A DNA stretch of 37,732 bases from an uncultured Collinsella sp. (GTDB lineage Bacteria; Actinomycetota; Coriobacteriia; Coriobacteriales; Coriobacteriaceae). The position numbers were made by a program, and so were the translations under genes. How positions within the stretch are numbered: position 1 is the first letter of the stretch; every line of letters starts with the position of its first letter. The notes below the pieces were generated by a model, which saw nothing but the letters and a program-made list of their open reading frames with translations, was not told the origin of the DNA and ran no database searches. The stretch is from positions 1-37,732 of the forward strand of contig CALULJ010000021.1 of the NCBI GenBank assembly GCA_944321445.1. Direction: 5' to 3'. This document shows positions 1 to 6,436 of the stretch, one piece after another.

Positions 1-1
1 G

Positions 2-67
2 TGGACCGGTGTGACCGAGGAGCTCATCACCTGGTACCAGGAGAACATCATCCCGATTCTGGGGTAG
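2..67 (+). CDS. 3' end of a gene, probably the ABC solute-binding protein (partial)
   Basis: Only the last 21 codons are present, ending in TAG at 65-67 and encoding the tail WTGVTEELITWYQENIIPILG. The fragment carries no domain signature. The assignment rests on position: it is directly upstream of two permeases and an ATPase on the same strand, where binding-import systems of the spermidine/iron/phosphonate type usually place their extracellular binding protein. A secreted phosphatase belonging to the same operon is an alternative. Confidence 0.5.
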   Translation, partial: WTGVTEELITWYQENIIPILG

Positions 68-94
68 TCCCCCTGCGCAATCGAGCGTGTTTGG

Positions 95-117
95 CGCGGG
101 CGGCTTTGCCGCCCGCG
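95..117 (+). promoter_or_regulatory. Intercistronic GC-rich hairpin between binding-protein gene and permease
   Basis: A perfect 10-bp stem (CGCGGGCGGC paired with GCCGCCCGCG) closes on a TTT loop, 27 nt after the upstream stop codon. No T-run follows, so it is not a complete intrinsic terminator. Hairpins here in import operons typically stabilise the binding-protein message or reduce read-through into the permeases, giving excess binding protein. That role is inferred. Confidence 0.6.
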
Positions 118-144
118 TCCCTATGACAAGAAAAGGAGGTACGC

Positions 145-1032
145 ATGGCGAAAACTTCGCAAAAGGCAACGTCGCGCCCGGCGCGAACCATTCCGTTTGC
201 AGGCTACATCGCCCTCATCCCCTTCCTGCTCGTCATCATCGGCTACGAGCTGTTGCCGCTCGCGCAGCTGGTGATTGACGCATTCATCGGCAAGGAGAGC
301 GGGGCGCTCGGCCTCGAGAACTTCATCAAGGTGTTCACGACGCCGCTGTACCAGCAATCCATCGTCAACAGCGTGTGGATCAGCATCGTCTCGGCAATCG
401 TGGGCATCGTCGTGGCGTTTCTCGCCGCCCGCTTCGCCTATGAGTCGAGCCCGCGCGTCCGCAACGCGTTCACGATGGTCCTGAATATGATGTCGAACTT
501 CTCCGGCGTGCCGCTGGCGTTTGCGTTCATGATCCTCATGGGCAACTCCGGCGTGCTCACGCTGCTCGGCCAGCAGTGGGGTATCCCGTTTTTGGCCGAT
601 TTCGACCTCTATACCGGGCAGGGCCTGCTCATCCTGTACATCTACTTCCAGATTCCGCTCGCCACGCTGCTGCTTTTGCCGGCGTTCTCGGGCATCCGCA
701 AGGAATGGCGCGAGGCGGCGACGATTCTGCAGGCATCTTCTGCGGTCTACTGGTTCCGGATCGTCATCCCCAACCTCATGCCGTCCATCTTGGGCACGCT
801 GTCGGTGCTGTTCTCCAATGCGCTTGCCGCCTACGCCACGGCCTATGCCGTCGTGATGAACAACTACGCGCTGCTGCCCCTGCAGATTACCTCGAAATTC
901 AAGGGTGACGTCCAAATCGACGCCGCCACCGGAGGCGCGCTCGCGTGCGTGCTCATCATCCTCATGGTCGTCTGCACCCTCATCAACAACTACTTCACCA
1001 AGCGTGCCTCGAAGGGTCGTGAGATCGTATGA
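145..1032 (+). CDS. ABC transporter permease, PotB/CysU type
   Basis: This 295-residue inner-membrane permease has a basic N-terminus (MAKTSQKATSRPARTIPF) followed by about six hydrophobic segments, the first near residues 16-38. The cytoplasmic EAA loop that contacts the ATPase is visible near residues 190-210 (REAATILQASSAVYWFRIVI). Length and layout fit the BPD_transp_1 family of spermidine, iron, sulfate and phosphonate importers. An AGGAGGT Shine-Dalgarno lies just ahead of the ATG. The stop overlaps the next permease start by four bases (ATGA), so the two should be translationally coupled as one heterodimeric channel. Substrate cannot be read from the permease; the two downstream PHP phosphoesterases suggest a phosphorylated compound. 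Confidence 0.9.
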   Translation: MAKTSQKATSRPARTIPFAGYIALIPFLLVIIGYELLPLAQLVIDAFIGKESGALGLENFIKVFTTPLYQQSIVNSVWISIVSAIVGIVVAFLAARFAYESSPRVRNAFTMVLNMMSNFSGVPLAFAFMILMGNSGVLTLLGQQWGIPFLADFDLYTGQGLLILYIYFQIPLATLLLLPAFSGIRKEWREAATILQASSAVYWFRIVIPNLMPSILGTLSVLFSNALAAYATAYAVVMNNYALLPLQITSKFKGDVQIDAATGGALACVLIILMVVCTLINNYFTKRASKGREIV

Positions 1033-1853
1033 GCACCAAGGCAAAGGCTGCCGCGCCGGCCAAGAAGACTCCGCTGGCAGCCAAGATTTTCCTCGCTATC
1101 GTGGCCATCTATCTGCTGGTTCCCTTTGCGACGACATTCATCTACTCGCTGTTCGTAGAATGGACCGACATCTTGCCCTCGGGCTTCACGCTGCGCAACT
1201 ACATCGAGCTCTTTGGCAACATGACGTTTTGGGCTTCAATCGGTCGCACGCTCGTGCTGTGTCTTATCAGTGTGGCCATCACCATCGTGCTGCTTCTGCT
1301 CGCCATGTACGTGGTCGTTGCCGTGAACCGCAAGCTCGGTCGGTTCATGCAGTTCGCCTGCATGATTCCCTACGCGCTACAGGGCGTTATCCTGTCCATC
1401 GGCATCATCTCGCTGTACACGGGAACAGGCACGCTGCTGTCAAACCGCATGGTCATGCTGTTCGGCGCCTATACCATTCTCGTGTTGCCCTATATCTACC
1501 AGGGTATCCGCAACGCGCTCAATGCCATCGACGCCAACATGCTCATCCAGGCAGCGGAGATGCTCGGCTGCGGGCGGTTCCGCGCCTACGTGCAGGTGGT
1601 TCTGCCCAACATCGTCTCGGGCATCCTCGTGTCGAGCCTTCTTGCCGAGAGCATCATCTTCGGCGACTTCGTGCTCGCCAACAACATCGCGGGCACCAAC
1701 TACCAGAACATCCAGGTGTTTTTGCAGGCGAACATGGGTAAATCCAGCGGCCTGTCGAGCGCCATCGTCGTCGTCATCTTCGTGGTCGTTGCCATCGTCA
1801 CGGGCATCGTGCTGAAGATGCAAAACGGCTCCCAGAAAACCGCGAAGGAGTAG
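1029..1853 (+). CDS. ABC transporter permease, PotC type
   Basis: The second permease, 274 residues, starts inside the stop codon of the first. After a lysine/alanine-rich head it has about six membrane spans and an EAA loop near residues 174-193 (QAAEMLGCGRFRAYVQVVLP). It belongs to the BPD_transp_1 family and should pair with the preceding permease to form the translocation path. The C-terminus ends in a short basic tail (QNGSQKTAKE). The stop codon sits 4 nt before the ATPase start, continuing the tight operon. Confidence 0.9.
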   Translation: MSTKAKAAAPAKKTPLAAKIFLAIVAIYLLVPFATTFIYSLFVEWTDILPSGFTLRNYIELFGNMTFWASIGRTLVLCLISVAITIVLLLLAMYVVVAVNRKLGRFMQFACMIPYALQGVILSIGIISLYTGTGTLLSNRMVMLFGAYTILVLPYIYQGIRNALNAIDANMLIQAAEMLGCGRFRAYVQVVLPNIVSGILVSSLLAESIIFGDFVLANNIAGTNYQNIQVFLQANMGKSSGLSSAIVVVIFVVVAIVTGIVLKMQNGSQKTAKE

Positions 1854-1857
1854 CGCT

Positions 1858-2904
1858 ATGTCCTACATTGAGTTCCACGACGTCGTCAAACGCTTTGGCG
1901 ACAACACCGTGCTCGACCACATCAGCTTCGGTATCGAGAAGGGCGATCTGGTGACGCTGCTGGGCCCCTCGGGCTGCGGCAAGTCCACGCTGCTGCGCTG
2001 CCTGTCCGGCTTGGAGCAGGTGAGCGAGGGCCGCATCATGCTCGATGGTGCCGACATCACCGAGGTTCCTGCTTCCAAGCGCAACATCGGCATGGTCTTC
2101 CAGCAGTACTCGCTGTTCCCCAACATGACGGTTGAGCGGAACATCGCCTTTGGTCTCAAGATGCAGAAGGTCGCGCAAGACGTCATCGATCGCAAAGTGC
2201 GCGAGGCCATCGATATGGTCGAGCTCACCGGCAAGGAGAAGGCCTATCCGGCGAACCTTTCCGGTGGCCAGCAGCAGCGCGCCGCGCTCGCACGCTCCAT
2301 CGTGACCGAGCCCGCGGTGCTGCTGCTCGACGAGCCGCTGTCGGCAATCGACGCCAAACTGCGCAAATCGCTGCAGGCACGCATTCGCGAGATCCAGCAG
2401 GAGCTCGGCCTCACCACTATCTTCGTGACGCACGATCAGGACGAGGCGATGGTCATGTCCGATGTGATCCAGTTGTTCCACGCCGGGCGCATCGAGCAGG
2501 CGGGTAGCCCGGTCGAGGTTTACACCAAGCCGGTCTCCGAGTTCGCCGCGAGCTTTATCGGCAGCTACAACCAGCTTTCGCGCGATGAGTTCCAAACCAT
2601 GACGGGGGCTGATGTGCCCGCAGGCCACGTGGTCGCCGTGCGCCCCGAGACCATTGGCATCACGCCCGATGCCCCGACTCCCGCGGATGCTGCGGGCTGC
2701 CATGTGGTGCACGGCACGGTCGTGGGCAGCACGCCACGCGGCAACGTGCTGCGCTACACCGTGCGCGTGGGAGCGGTCACCCTGCGCGTCGACGCGCTGT
2801 TCCGCAGCTTCCATATGTTCGACCCTGGGCAGGACGTGTATCTTTCCATTCCTAAGCACGACTGCCTGAACATCCCGGAGGGCGCTTTGCGCTCCGCGGC
2901 GTAA
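1858..2904 (+). CDS. ABC transporter ATP-binding protein, PotA/UgpC type
   Basis: The 348-residue cytoplasmic ATPase powers the preceding permeases. All nucleotide-binding motifs are present: Walker A GPSGCGKST (36-44), the Q-loop in VFQQYSLFP (Q82 region), signature LSGGQQQR (134-141), Walker B VLLLDEP (154-160) and the switch histidine in VTHDQDE (H192). Beyond about residue 240 is a TOBE-like regulatory domain, as in PotA, FbpC, PhnT and UgpC. The substrate class is not decided by these motifs. The gene starts 4 nt after the second permease. A stable hairpin follows before the phosphoesterase genes. Confidence 0.93.
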   Translation: MSYIEFHDVVKRFGDNTVLDHISFGIEKGDLVTLLGPSGCGKSTLLRCLSGLEQVSEGRIMLDGADITEVPASKRNIGMVFQQYSLFPNMTVERNIAFGLKMQKVAQDVIDRKVREAIDMVELTGKEKAYPANLSGGQQQRAALARSIVTEPAVLLLDEPLSAIDAKLRKSLQARIREIQQELGLTTIFVTHDQDEAMVMSDVIQLFHAGRIEQAGSPVEVYTKPVSEFAASFIGSYNQLSRDEFQTMTGADVPAGHVVAVRPETIGITPDAPTPADAAGCHVVHGTVVGSTPRGNVLRYTVRVGAVTLRVDALFRSFHMFDPGQDVYLSIPKHDCLNIPEGALRSAA

Positions 2905-2922
2905 CAGTGCCTATCCTGTTGT

Positions 2923-2951
2923 GCAGGCGTCCCATGGTTCGGGATGCCTGC
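2923..2951 (+). promoter_or_regulatory. Hairpin between the ABC ATPase and the first PHP gene
   Basis: An 11-bp stem (GCAGGCGTCCC with GGGATGCCTGC, one G-U pair) encloses a 7-nt loop. No T-tract follows, so it is at best a weak terminator. It may lower or separate expression of the two hydrolase genes relative to the transporter. Confidence 0.55.
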
Positions 2952-2985
2952 GCATCGATCGTCTCAGAGAAAGAATCGAGAGTCT

Positions 2986-3981
2986 ATGCCCTTTTCCAAC
3001 CGTGTCGCCCTGCCGGAAAACACCCCGCGCTATAAGGGCAATCTGCATGCCCATAGCACCGTGTCCGACGGCCGCCTGAGCCCTGCCGAGGTCGTGGCCG
3101 ATTTCCGTGCCCATGGCTACCAGTTCCTGTGTCTGTCCGAGCACGACCGCTTTACGGACTTCTCTGGCGAATTCGATGACGGGGAGTTCATCATCCTGCC
3201 GGGGCTCGAGGCGTCCGCCGTGCTCTACGATGACATCCACGCCCGCAACCGGTTGAAGGTGCACCACATGCACGGCATTTTGGGCACCGACGACATGGTC
3301 AAAGCGGCGCCCGAGCACTTCAGCCACGGGGAGTACCTTCACCCCATCGAGCGCTTTGGCACATGGGACGGGCTTGCCGTCGCGCAGCAGCTGGGCGATT
3401 ACCTGGCGGCTCACGGATGCGCCGTCGCGTACAACCATCCCATTTGGAGCCGTATCGACCCTGCTGACGTAATCGGTCTCAAGGGTATCTTCGGCATCGA
3501 GGTGTACAACTACGACACGGAAAACGAGGGCGGCGACGGTGCCGATACCGTCTATTGGGACCTGATGCTGCGACGCGGGCAGCGCGTGGGCGGTATCGCG
3601 GCGGACGATTCGCACCACGTGGCCGAGTTCGACGACGTGTTCGGAGGCTGGGTCGTGGTGTGCGCCCCCGAGCTTACGCGCGATGCGATCGTGCGCGCCC
3701 TCATGGCGGGGGAGTACTACTCGTCCGCCGGACCCGAGGTGCGCAGCTGGGGCGTGCGCGACGGGCGCGTGTGGATCGATTGCAGCCCGTGCGAGCGCGT
3801 GACGCTGGTGGCGGGCGGACCCATAGGCGGCAACCGCACGATCATCGCGCCTGCGGGCGAGCTGTTGGAGCACGCGGAGTTTGCCCTGCGCGGCGGCGAG
3901 ACCTATGTGCGCGTGGAGTGCACCGATGCCCGCGGTCGTCGCGCTTGGACCAACGCATTGTTCGCAGGCGTGTCACAATAG
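2986..3981 (+). CDS. PHP-domain metal-dependent phosphoesterase, CehA/McbA-like
   Basis: A predicted 331-residue cytoplasmic hydrolase of the polymerase-and-histidinol-phosphatase (PHP) superfamily. The first metal motif is NLHAHSTVSDG (H21, H23), followed by SEHDRF (E52, H53, D54), ILPGLEAS, YNHPIW and ADDSHH, a full set of PHP ligands. The family hydrolyses phosphomonoesters, phosphodiesters or related esters using two or three metal ions; the exact substrate is not readable. An in-frame ATG exists 14 codons upstream at 2944, but it lies inside the hairpin, so 2986 is preferred with a purine-rich stretch ahead of it. Placement after an ABC importer suggests that it cleaves the imported compound. 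There is no signal peptide. Confidence 0.85.
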   Translation: MPFSNRVALPENTPRYKGNLHAHSTVSDGRLSPAEVVADFRAHGYQFLCLSEHDRFTDFSGEFDDGEFIILPGLEASAVLYDDIHARNRLKVHHMHGILGTDDMVKAAPEHFSHGEYLHPIERFGTWDGLAVAQQLGDYLAAHGCAVAYNHPIWSRIDPADVIGLKGIFGIEVYNYDTENEGGDGADTVYWDLMLRRGQRVGGIAADDSHHVAEFDDVFGGWVVVCAPELTRDAIVRALMAGEYYSSAGPEVRSWGVRDGRVWIDCSPCERVTLVAGGPIGGNRTIIAPAGELLEHAEFALRGGETYVRVECTDARGRRAWTNALFAGVSQ

Positions 3982-4020
3982 GTCTGTCTTGTTGTACCGC
4001 AAGGCCCGAAAGGAATTGCC

Positions 4021-4860
4021 ATGACCGCATCGCTTCCTCCGCGCTCCATCGTGGACACCCATACGCACACCCTGTTTTCCGATGGCGTCGGTACGTTCGA
4101 GCAGAATGCCGATGCCGCGTTGGCCGCGGGGTGCCGCGTGCTTGTCGCGACCGACCATCTCACCTTGCCGCGCATTATGGACCCCGATGGCGAGGTGCAG
4201 GTGATTGAGAGCGAGCTCGTTGCGCACCGCGCCGCATGGGAGGCCGCGCGCGACACGCATCCCGACCTCGAGTGCATCTACGGCTTTGAATGCGACTGGT
4301 ACGAGGGATGCGAAGAGAACATCGCGCGCTGGAGTGCCGGCGCGCAGGTCCGTTTGGGTTCGGTTCACTGGCTGGGTGCGCAGGATGACGGTGCGTGGAT
4401 CGATGACTCCTCGAATCTTAGCATCTGGGAGGAACTCGGCCCCGATGAGGTGTGGCGCCGCTACAGCGACACATGGTGCCGCGCCTGCGAATGTCCGCTG
4501 TTCGACACCATGGCCCATCCCGATCTCGCCATGCGCTTTGCTAACGAGGGGTTCGCTCCCACAATTGACCTGGCGCCGCTGTGGGATCAGATGGTGGCGT
4601 GCGCGCACGATACGGGCAAGTGCGTGGAGCTCTCGACTGCCGGGTGGCGCAAGGGCGTGGGCGATTACTACCCTGCACAGGGCCTGCTCGAGCGCTTCTT
4701 CCGTGCGGGCGTGCCCATCACTGTGGGTTCCGACGGCCATGTGCCGGGCGATATCTGCGACGGTATCGCAGCGGCCTACGACCATGCCGCGCGCATCGGC
4801 TACCGCACGGTGGAGGTTCCGCGCGCCGATGGCTCTTGGGAGGCCATGCCCATCGCGTAG
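4021..4860 (+). CDS. PHP-domain phosphatase, HisJ (histidinol-phosphatase)-like
   Basis: This 279-residue protein is the second PHP hydrolase of the operon and starts 39 nt after the first, with GAAAGGAA ahead of the ATG. Motifs are DTHTHTLFSDG (H14, H16), ATDHLT, FECDWY, GSVHWLG, AHPDL, ELSTAG and VGSDGH, which follow the order seen in HisJ/HisK. No other histidine genes are nearby, so the true substrate may be another phosphomonoester, perhaps one released by the first PHP enzyme or imported by the ABC system. A genuine histidinol-phosphatase working apart from the his operon remains possible. Confidence 0.82.
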   Translation: MTASLPPRSIVDTHTHTLFSDGVGTFEQNADAALAAGCRVLVATDHLTLPRIMDPDGEVQVIESELVAHRAAWEAARDTHPDLECIYGFECDWYEGCEENIARWSAGAQVRLGSVHWLGAQDDGAWIDDSSNLSIWEELGPDEVWRRYSDTWCRACECPLFDTMAHPDLAMRFANEGFAPTIDLAPLWDQMVACAHDTGKCVELSTAGWRKGVGDYYPAQGLLERFFRAGVPITVGSDGHVPGDICDGIAAAYDHAARIGYRTVEVPRADGSWEAMPIA

Positions 4861-4915
4861 CGGCGATTCGTAATCCCTGCTGCGCCCGCGCTGGCTGTAC
4901 ATTAGCAGAAACTAC

Positions 4916-5001
4916 AACCCCCTACAGACTTTGCTCCTTCCCACATCTGGAGAACGAGCGAAGGGTTTGGATGTAGGATAGACCGTAGTCTCTAGGGGGT
5001 T
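4916..5001. repeat. 86-nt structured intergenic element with 15-bp inverted repeats
   Basis: The gap 4861-5147 has no credible gene. Within it, AACCCCCTACAGACT (4916-4930) and AGTCTCTAGGGGGTT (4987-5001) are inverted repeats with a single mismatch, separated by 56 nt. Inside are CCCACATC and GATGTAGG, which can form most of a second stem. It could be a small RNA, a long terminator for the PHP operon, or a short mobile-type repeat. No second copy was seen in the window. Confidence 0.6.
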
Positions 5002-5080
5002 AGCAATATCGAGGCGAAGATTGGGCAAAGAGGAGATCTAAGGTGTGAACCATTTCTTCGAGGAGAGCGAAGCGGTAAGA

Positions 5081-5114
5081 AAAACCGCCCCGGGCGGGTG
5101 CCTGGGGCGGTTTT
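5081..5114 (-). terminator. Intrinsic terminator of the zinc-ribbon protein gene
   Basis: AAAACCGCCCC (5081-5091) and GGGGCGGTTTT (5104-5114) form a perfect 11-bp stem with a 12-nt loop. Read on the minus strand the stem runs into GGTTTTTCTT, a standard T-tract. It lies 34 nt after the stop of the minus-strand gene at 5148 and could also stop plus-strand transcripts. Confidence 0.85.
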
Positions 5115-5147
5115 GCATGCGGATATGCGGAAGAAGAGTCCGTTTGA

Positions 5148-5594
5148 CTAGGACTTCTTCTCGACCTTGGTGCCGCAGCGCGGGCAGGTGACGCGGATGC
5201 GACCCTTGCCGCGGGGGACGGAGAGAATCTGGCCGCAGTTCTTGCACTTGAAGTACAGCGTGGTCTTGCGGTTCTCCCACATCTTCTGAGCAGTGCGCTT
5301 CTTGCGGTCGAAGTCGCTGGAGCCGCCGCGCGCGCTCGAGGACGCGTGCGAAGCGCCGCCCTGGCCAAACGGAAGCTTGGCGGTGAGGTCGCGGAACATG
5401 TCGTTCTCGCGCTCGCGGGCCGCGATGTTGGTGGAGAAGGCGCGGAACAGGGCCGCCGCCACGATGATGAGGGCGATCCAGCCCAAGGGGGAGAGCGAGA
5501 AGATCGATCCGATGAGCGCGAGCACCATGCTCAGGGCGCCGAGCGCGGTGGTCAGTTCATCGACGCCGCGTCGACCGTTCATAAAATCCTGCAT
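5148..5594 (-). CDS. Small membrane protein with C-terminal zinc ribbon, function unknown
   Basis: The 148-residue product has two hydrophobic segments (about residues 17-34 and 36-51) forming a hairpin in the membrane, a charged and Ser/Gly-rich linker, and a C-terminal zinc ribbon with C117, C120, C137 and C140 (CKNCG and CPRCG). The basic strand between the two Cys pairs (SVPRGKGRIRVTCP) is typical of ribbons built to bind Zn and perhaps nucleic acid. The ATG at 5594 has only a weak Shine-Dalgarno. It is a single gene with its own terminator. I recognise the architecture but not a named family. Confidence 0.75.
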   Translation of the reverse strand: MQDFMNGRRGVDELTTALGALSMVLALIGSIFSLSPLGWIALIIVAAALFRAFSTNIAARERENDMFRDLTAKLPFGQGGASHASSSARGGSSDFDRKKRTAQKMWENRKTTLYFKCKNCGQILSVPRGKGRIRVTCPRCGTKVEKKS

Positions 5595-5700
5595 TGTCTC
5601 TAGCCTCGTTTCATAGCAGTCAAACGAACATGCACTAGTTTACTCGTTTTCGCGGTTACGTCAGCAACTTGCGTCACACGCGCATAAGTTTCGTGGAAGG

Positions 5701-5748
5701 TTGAGGCCCAGGGTGTCGGGATTGTCGTTTCCGAACCCCGGGTCTCAA
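5701..5748. terminator. Hairpin downstream of csoR
   Basis: TTGAGGCCCAGGGT (5701-5714) and ACCCCGGGTCTCAA (5735-5748) pair over 14 positions with two G-U or mismatched positions, and an inner TCGGGA/TTCCGA continues the stem. It lies 33 nt past the csoR stop and probably ends the copA-copZ-csoR transcript, though no T-run follows on the minus strand. The remaining 5595-5700 should hold the promoter of the zinc-ribbon gene; I could not place it. Confidence 0.55.
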
Positions 5749-5781
5749 CGGACGGTTATGGTGCCGCTTCTGCGCGAGGCG

Positions 5782-6054
5782 CTATTTCGCGAGCTTTTCT
5801 ATGACGGTCTCGATTTCAGCGAGCTTTGCTTCCTTCTCCTGCTCATCGCCCGATTCCATCGCAGTTCGCACACAGCCTTCCACGTGCGCTTTGAGCACGT
5901 CGGCATTGATACGGGCGAGCAGCGACTGGGTTGCCATGAGCTGAGTGGAAATGTCGATGCAGTAGCGATCGTCCTCCACCATGCGCAAAATGCCGTCAAT
6001 CTGCCCGCGCGCAGTTTTGAGCAGGCGCGTGATGCGCGCGTGGTCGGCCATCAT
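5782..6054 (-). CDS. csoR: CsoR-family Cu(I)-sensing transcriptional repressor
   Basis: A 90-residue all-helical DUF156 repressor. The Cu(I) signature Cys-His-Cys is visible as C32 (RYCIDIS), H57 and C61 (HVEGC), matching the trio that defines copper-sensing CsoR rather than RcnR or FrmR. These proteins bind GC-rich palindromes without copper and release them when Cu(I) binds. The start is the first ATG of ATGATG at 6054, four bases after the copZ stop, so the genes are coupled. It is the last gene of the operon and should repress its own promoter, where two matching palindromes are present. Met-rich translation further upstream runs into copZ and is not used. Confidence 0.93.
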   Translation of the reverse strand: MMADHARITRLLKTARGQIDGILRMVEDDRYCIDISTQLMATQSLLARINADVLKAHVEGCVRTAMESGDEQEKEAKLAEIETVIEKLAK

Positions 6055-6058
6055 GGGC

Positions 6059-6280
6059 TTACGCCACCTGGATGTCGACGACCTTGAAGCCCTCGCCAGC
6101 GCCTTCGACGGCAGCGATGAGGTCCTCAGGTGCCACAACCTCGCTGCACTCGACGATGACGACGTTGGTCTCGTGGTCGGCATCGGCGTCGGTCACGTGC
6201 TCCACCTTGAGCAGTGCGCTTTCCACGGCGGCATCGCAGTGGCCACAGTGCAGACCCTCAGTCTTGATCGTAAACTTCAT
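6059..6280 (-). CDS. copZ: Copper chaperone, CopZ-like heavy-metal-associated domain
   Basis: A 73-residue single HMA domain (beta-alpha-beta-beta-alpha-beta) with the metal loop GLHCGHC (C12, C15). The common Met before the first Cys is replaced by Leu-His, a small departure from MxCxxC. It should carry Cu(I) in the cytosol to the CopA pump and to CsoR. A good AAGGAG site precedes the ATG. It lies between copA, from which it is separated by a large inverted repeat, and csoR, to which it is coupled. Confidence 0.9.
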   Translation of the reverse strand: MKFTIKTEGLHCGHCDAAVESALLKVEHVTDADADHETNVVIVECSEVVAPEDLIAAVEGAGEGFKVVDIQVA

Positions 6281-6300
6281 AACCTTTCTCCTTTCTGAAC

Positions 6301-6401
6301 GGCCCTGTGAGATGCCCCACCTTGGGGCTCATTCGGTCGGTCGCCGCACGCGAGGCGTACTCCCTCCTCTTTCGCCCCAATCTGGGGCATCTCGCAGGGC
6401 C
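6301..6401. repeat. 101-nt element with 28-bp inverted repeats between copA and copZ
   Basis: Arms 6301-6328 and 6374-6401 match as inverted repeats at 24 of 28 positions: an 18-bp outer stem (GGCCCTGTGAGATGCCCC against GGGGCATCTCGCAGGGCC), a 3x3 internal loop, then TTGGGGC/GCCCCAA. Each arm can also fold alone through CCCC/GGGG. It interrupts an otherwise tight copper operon. It may be an attenuator or processing site that sets the CopZ:CopA ratio, or a dispersed repeat inserted there. Confidence 0.7.
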
Positions 6402-6436
6402 TGGCTGACTTGGTTGGTCCAGGTGCCCGATGTGCT

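Noticed and set aside
4021..4860. Naming the second PHP gene hisK/hisJ
   Set aside because: Motifs fit the family, but there is no histidine context and the operon suggests another substrate.
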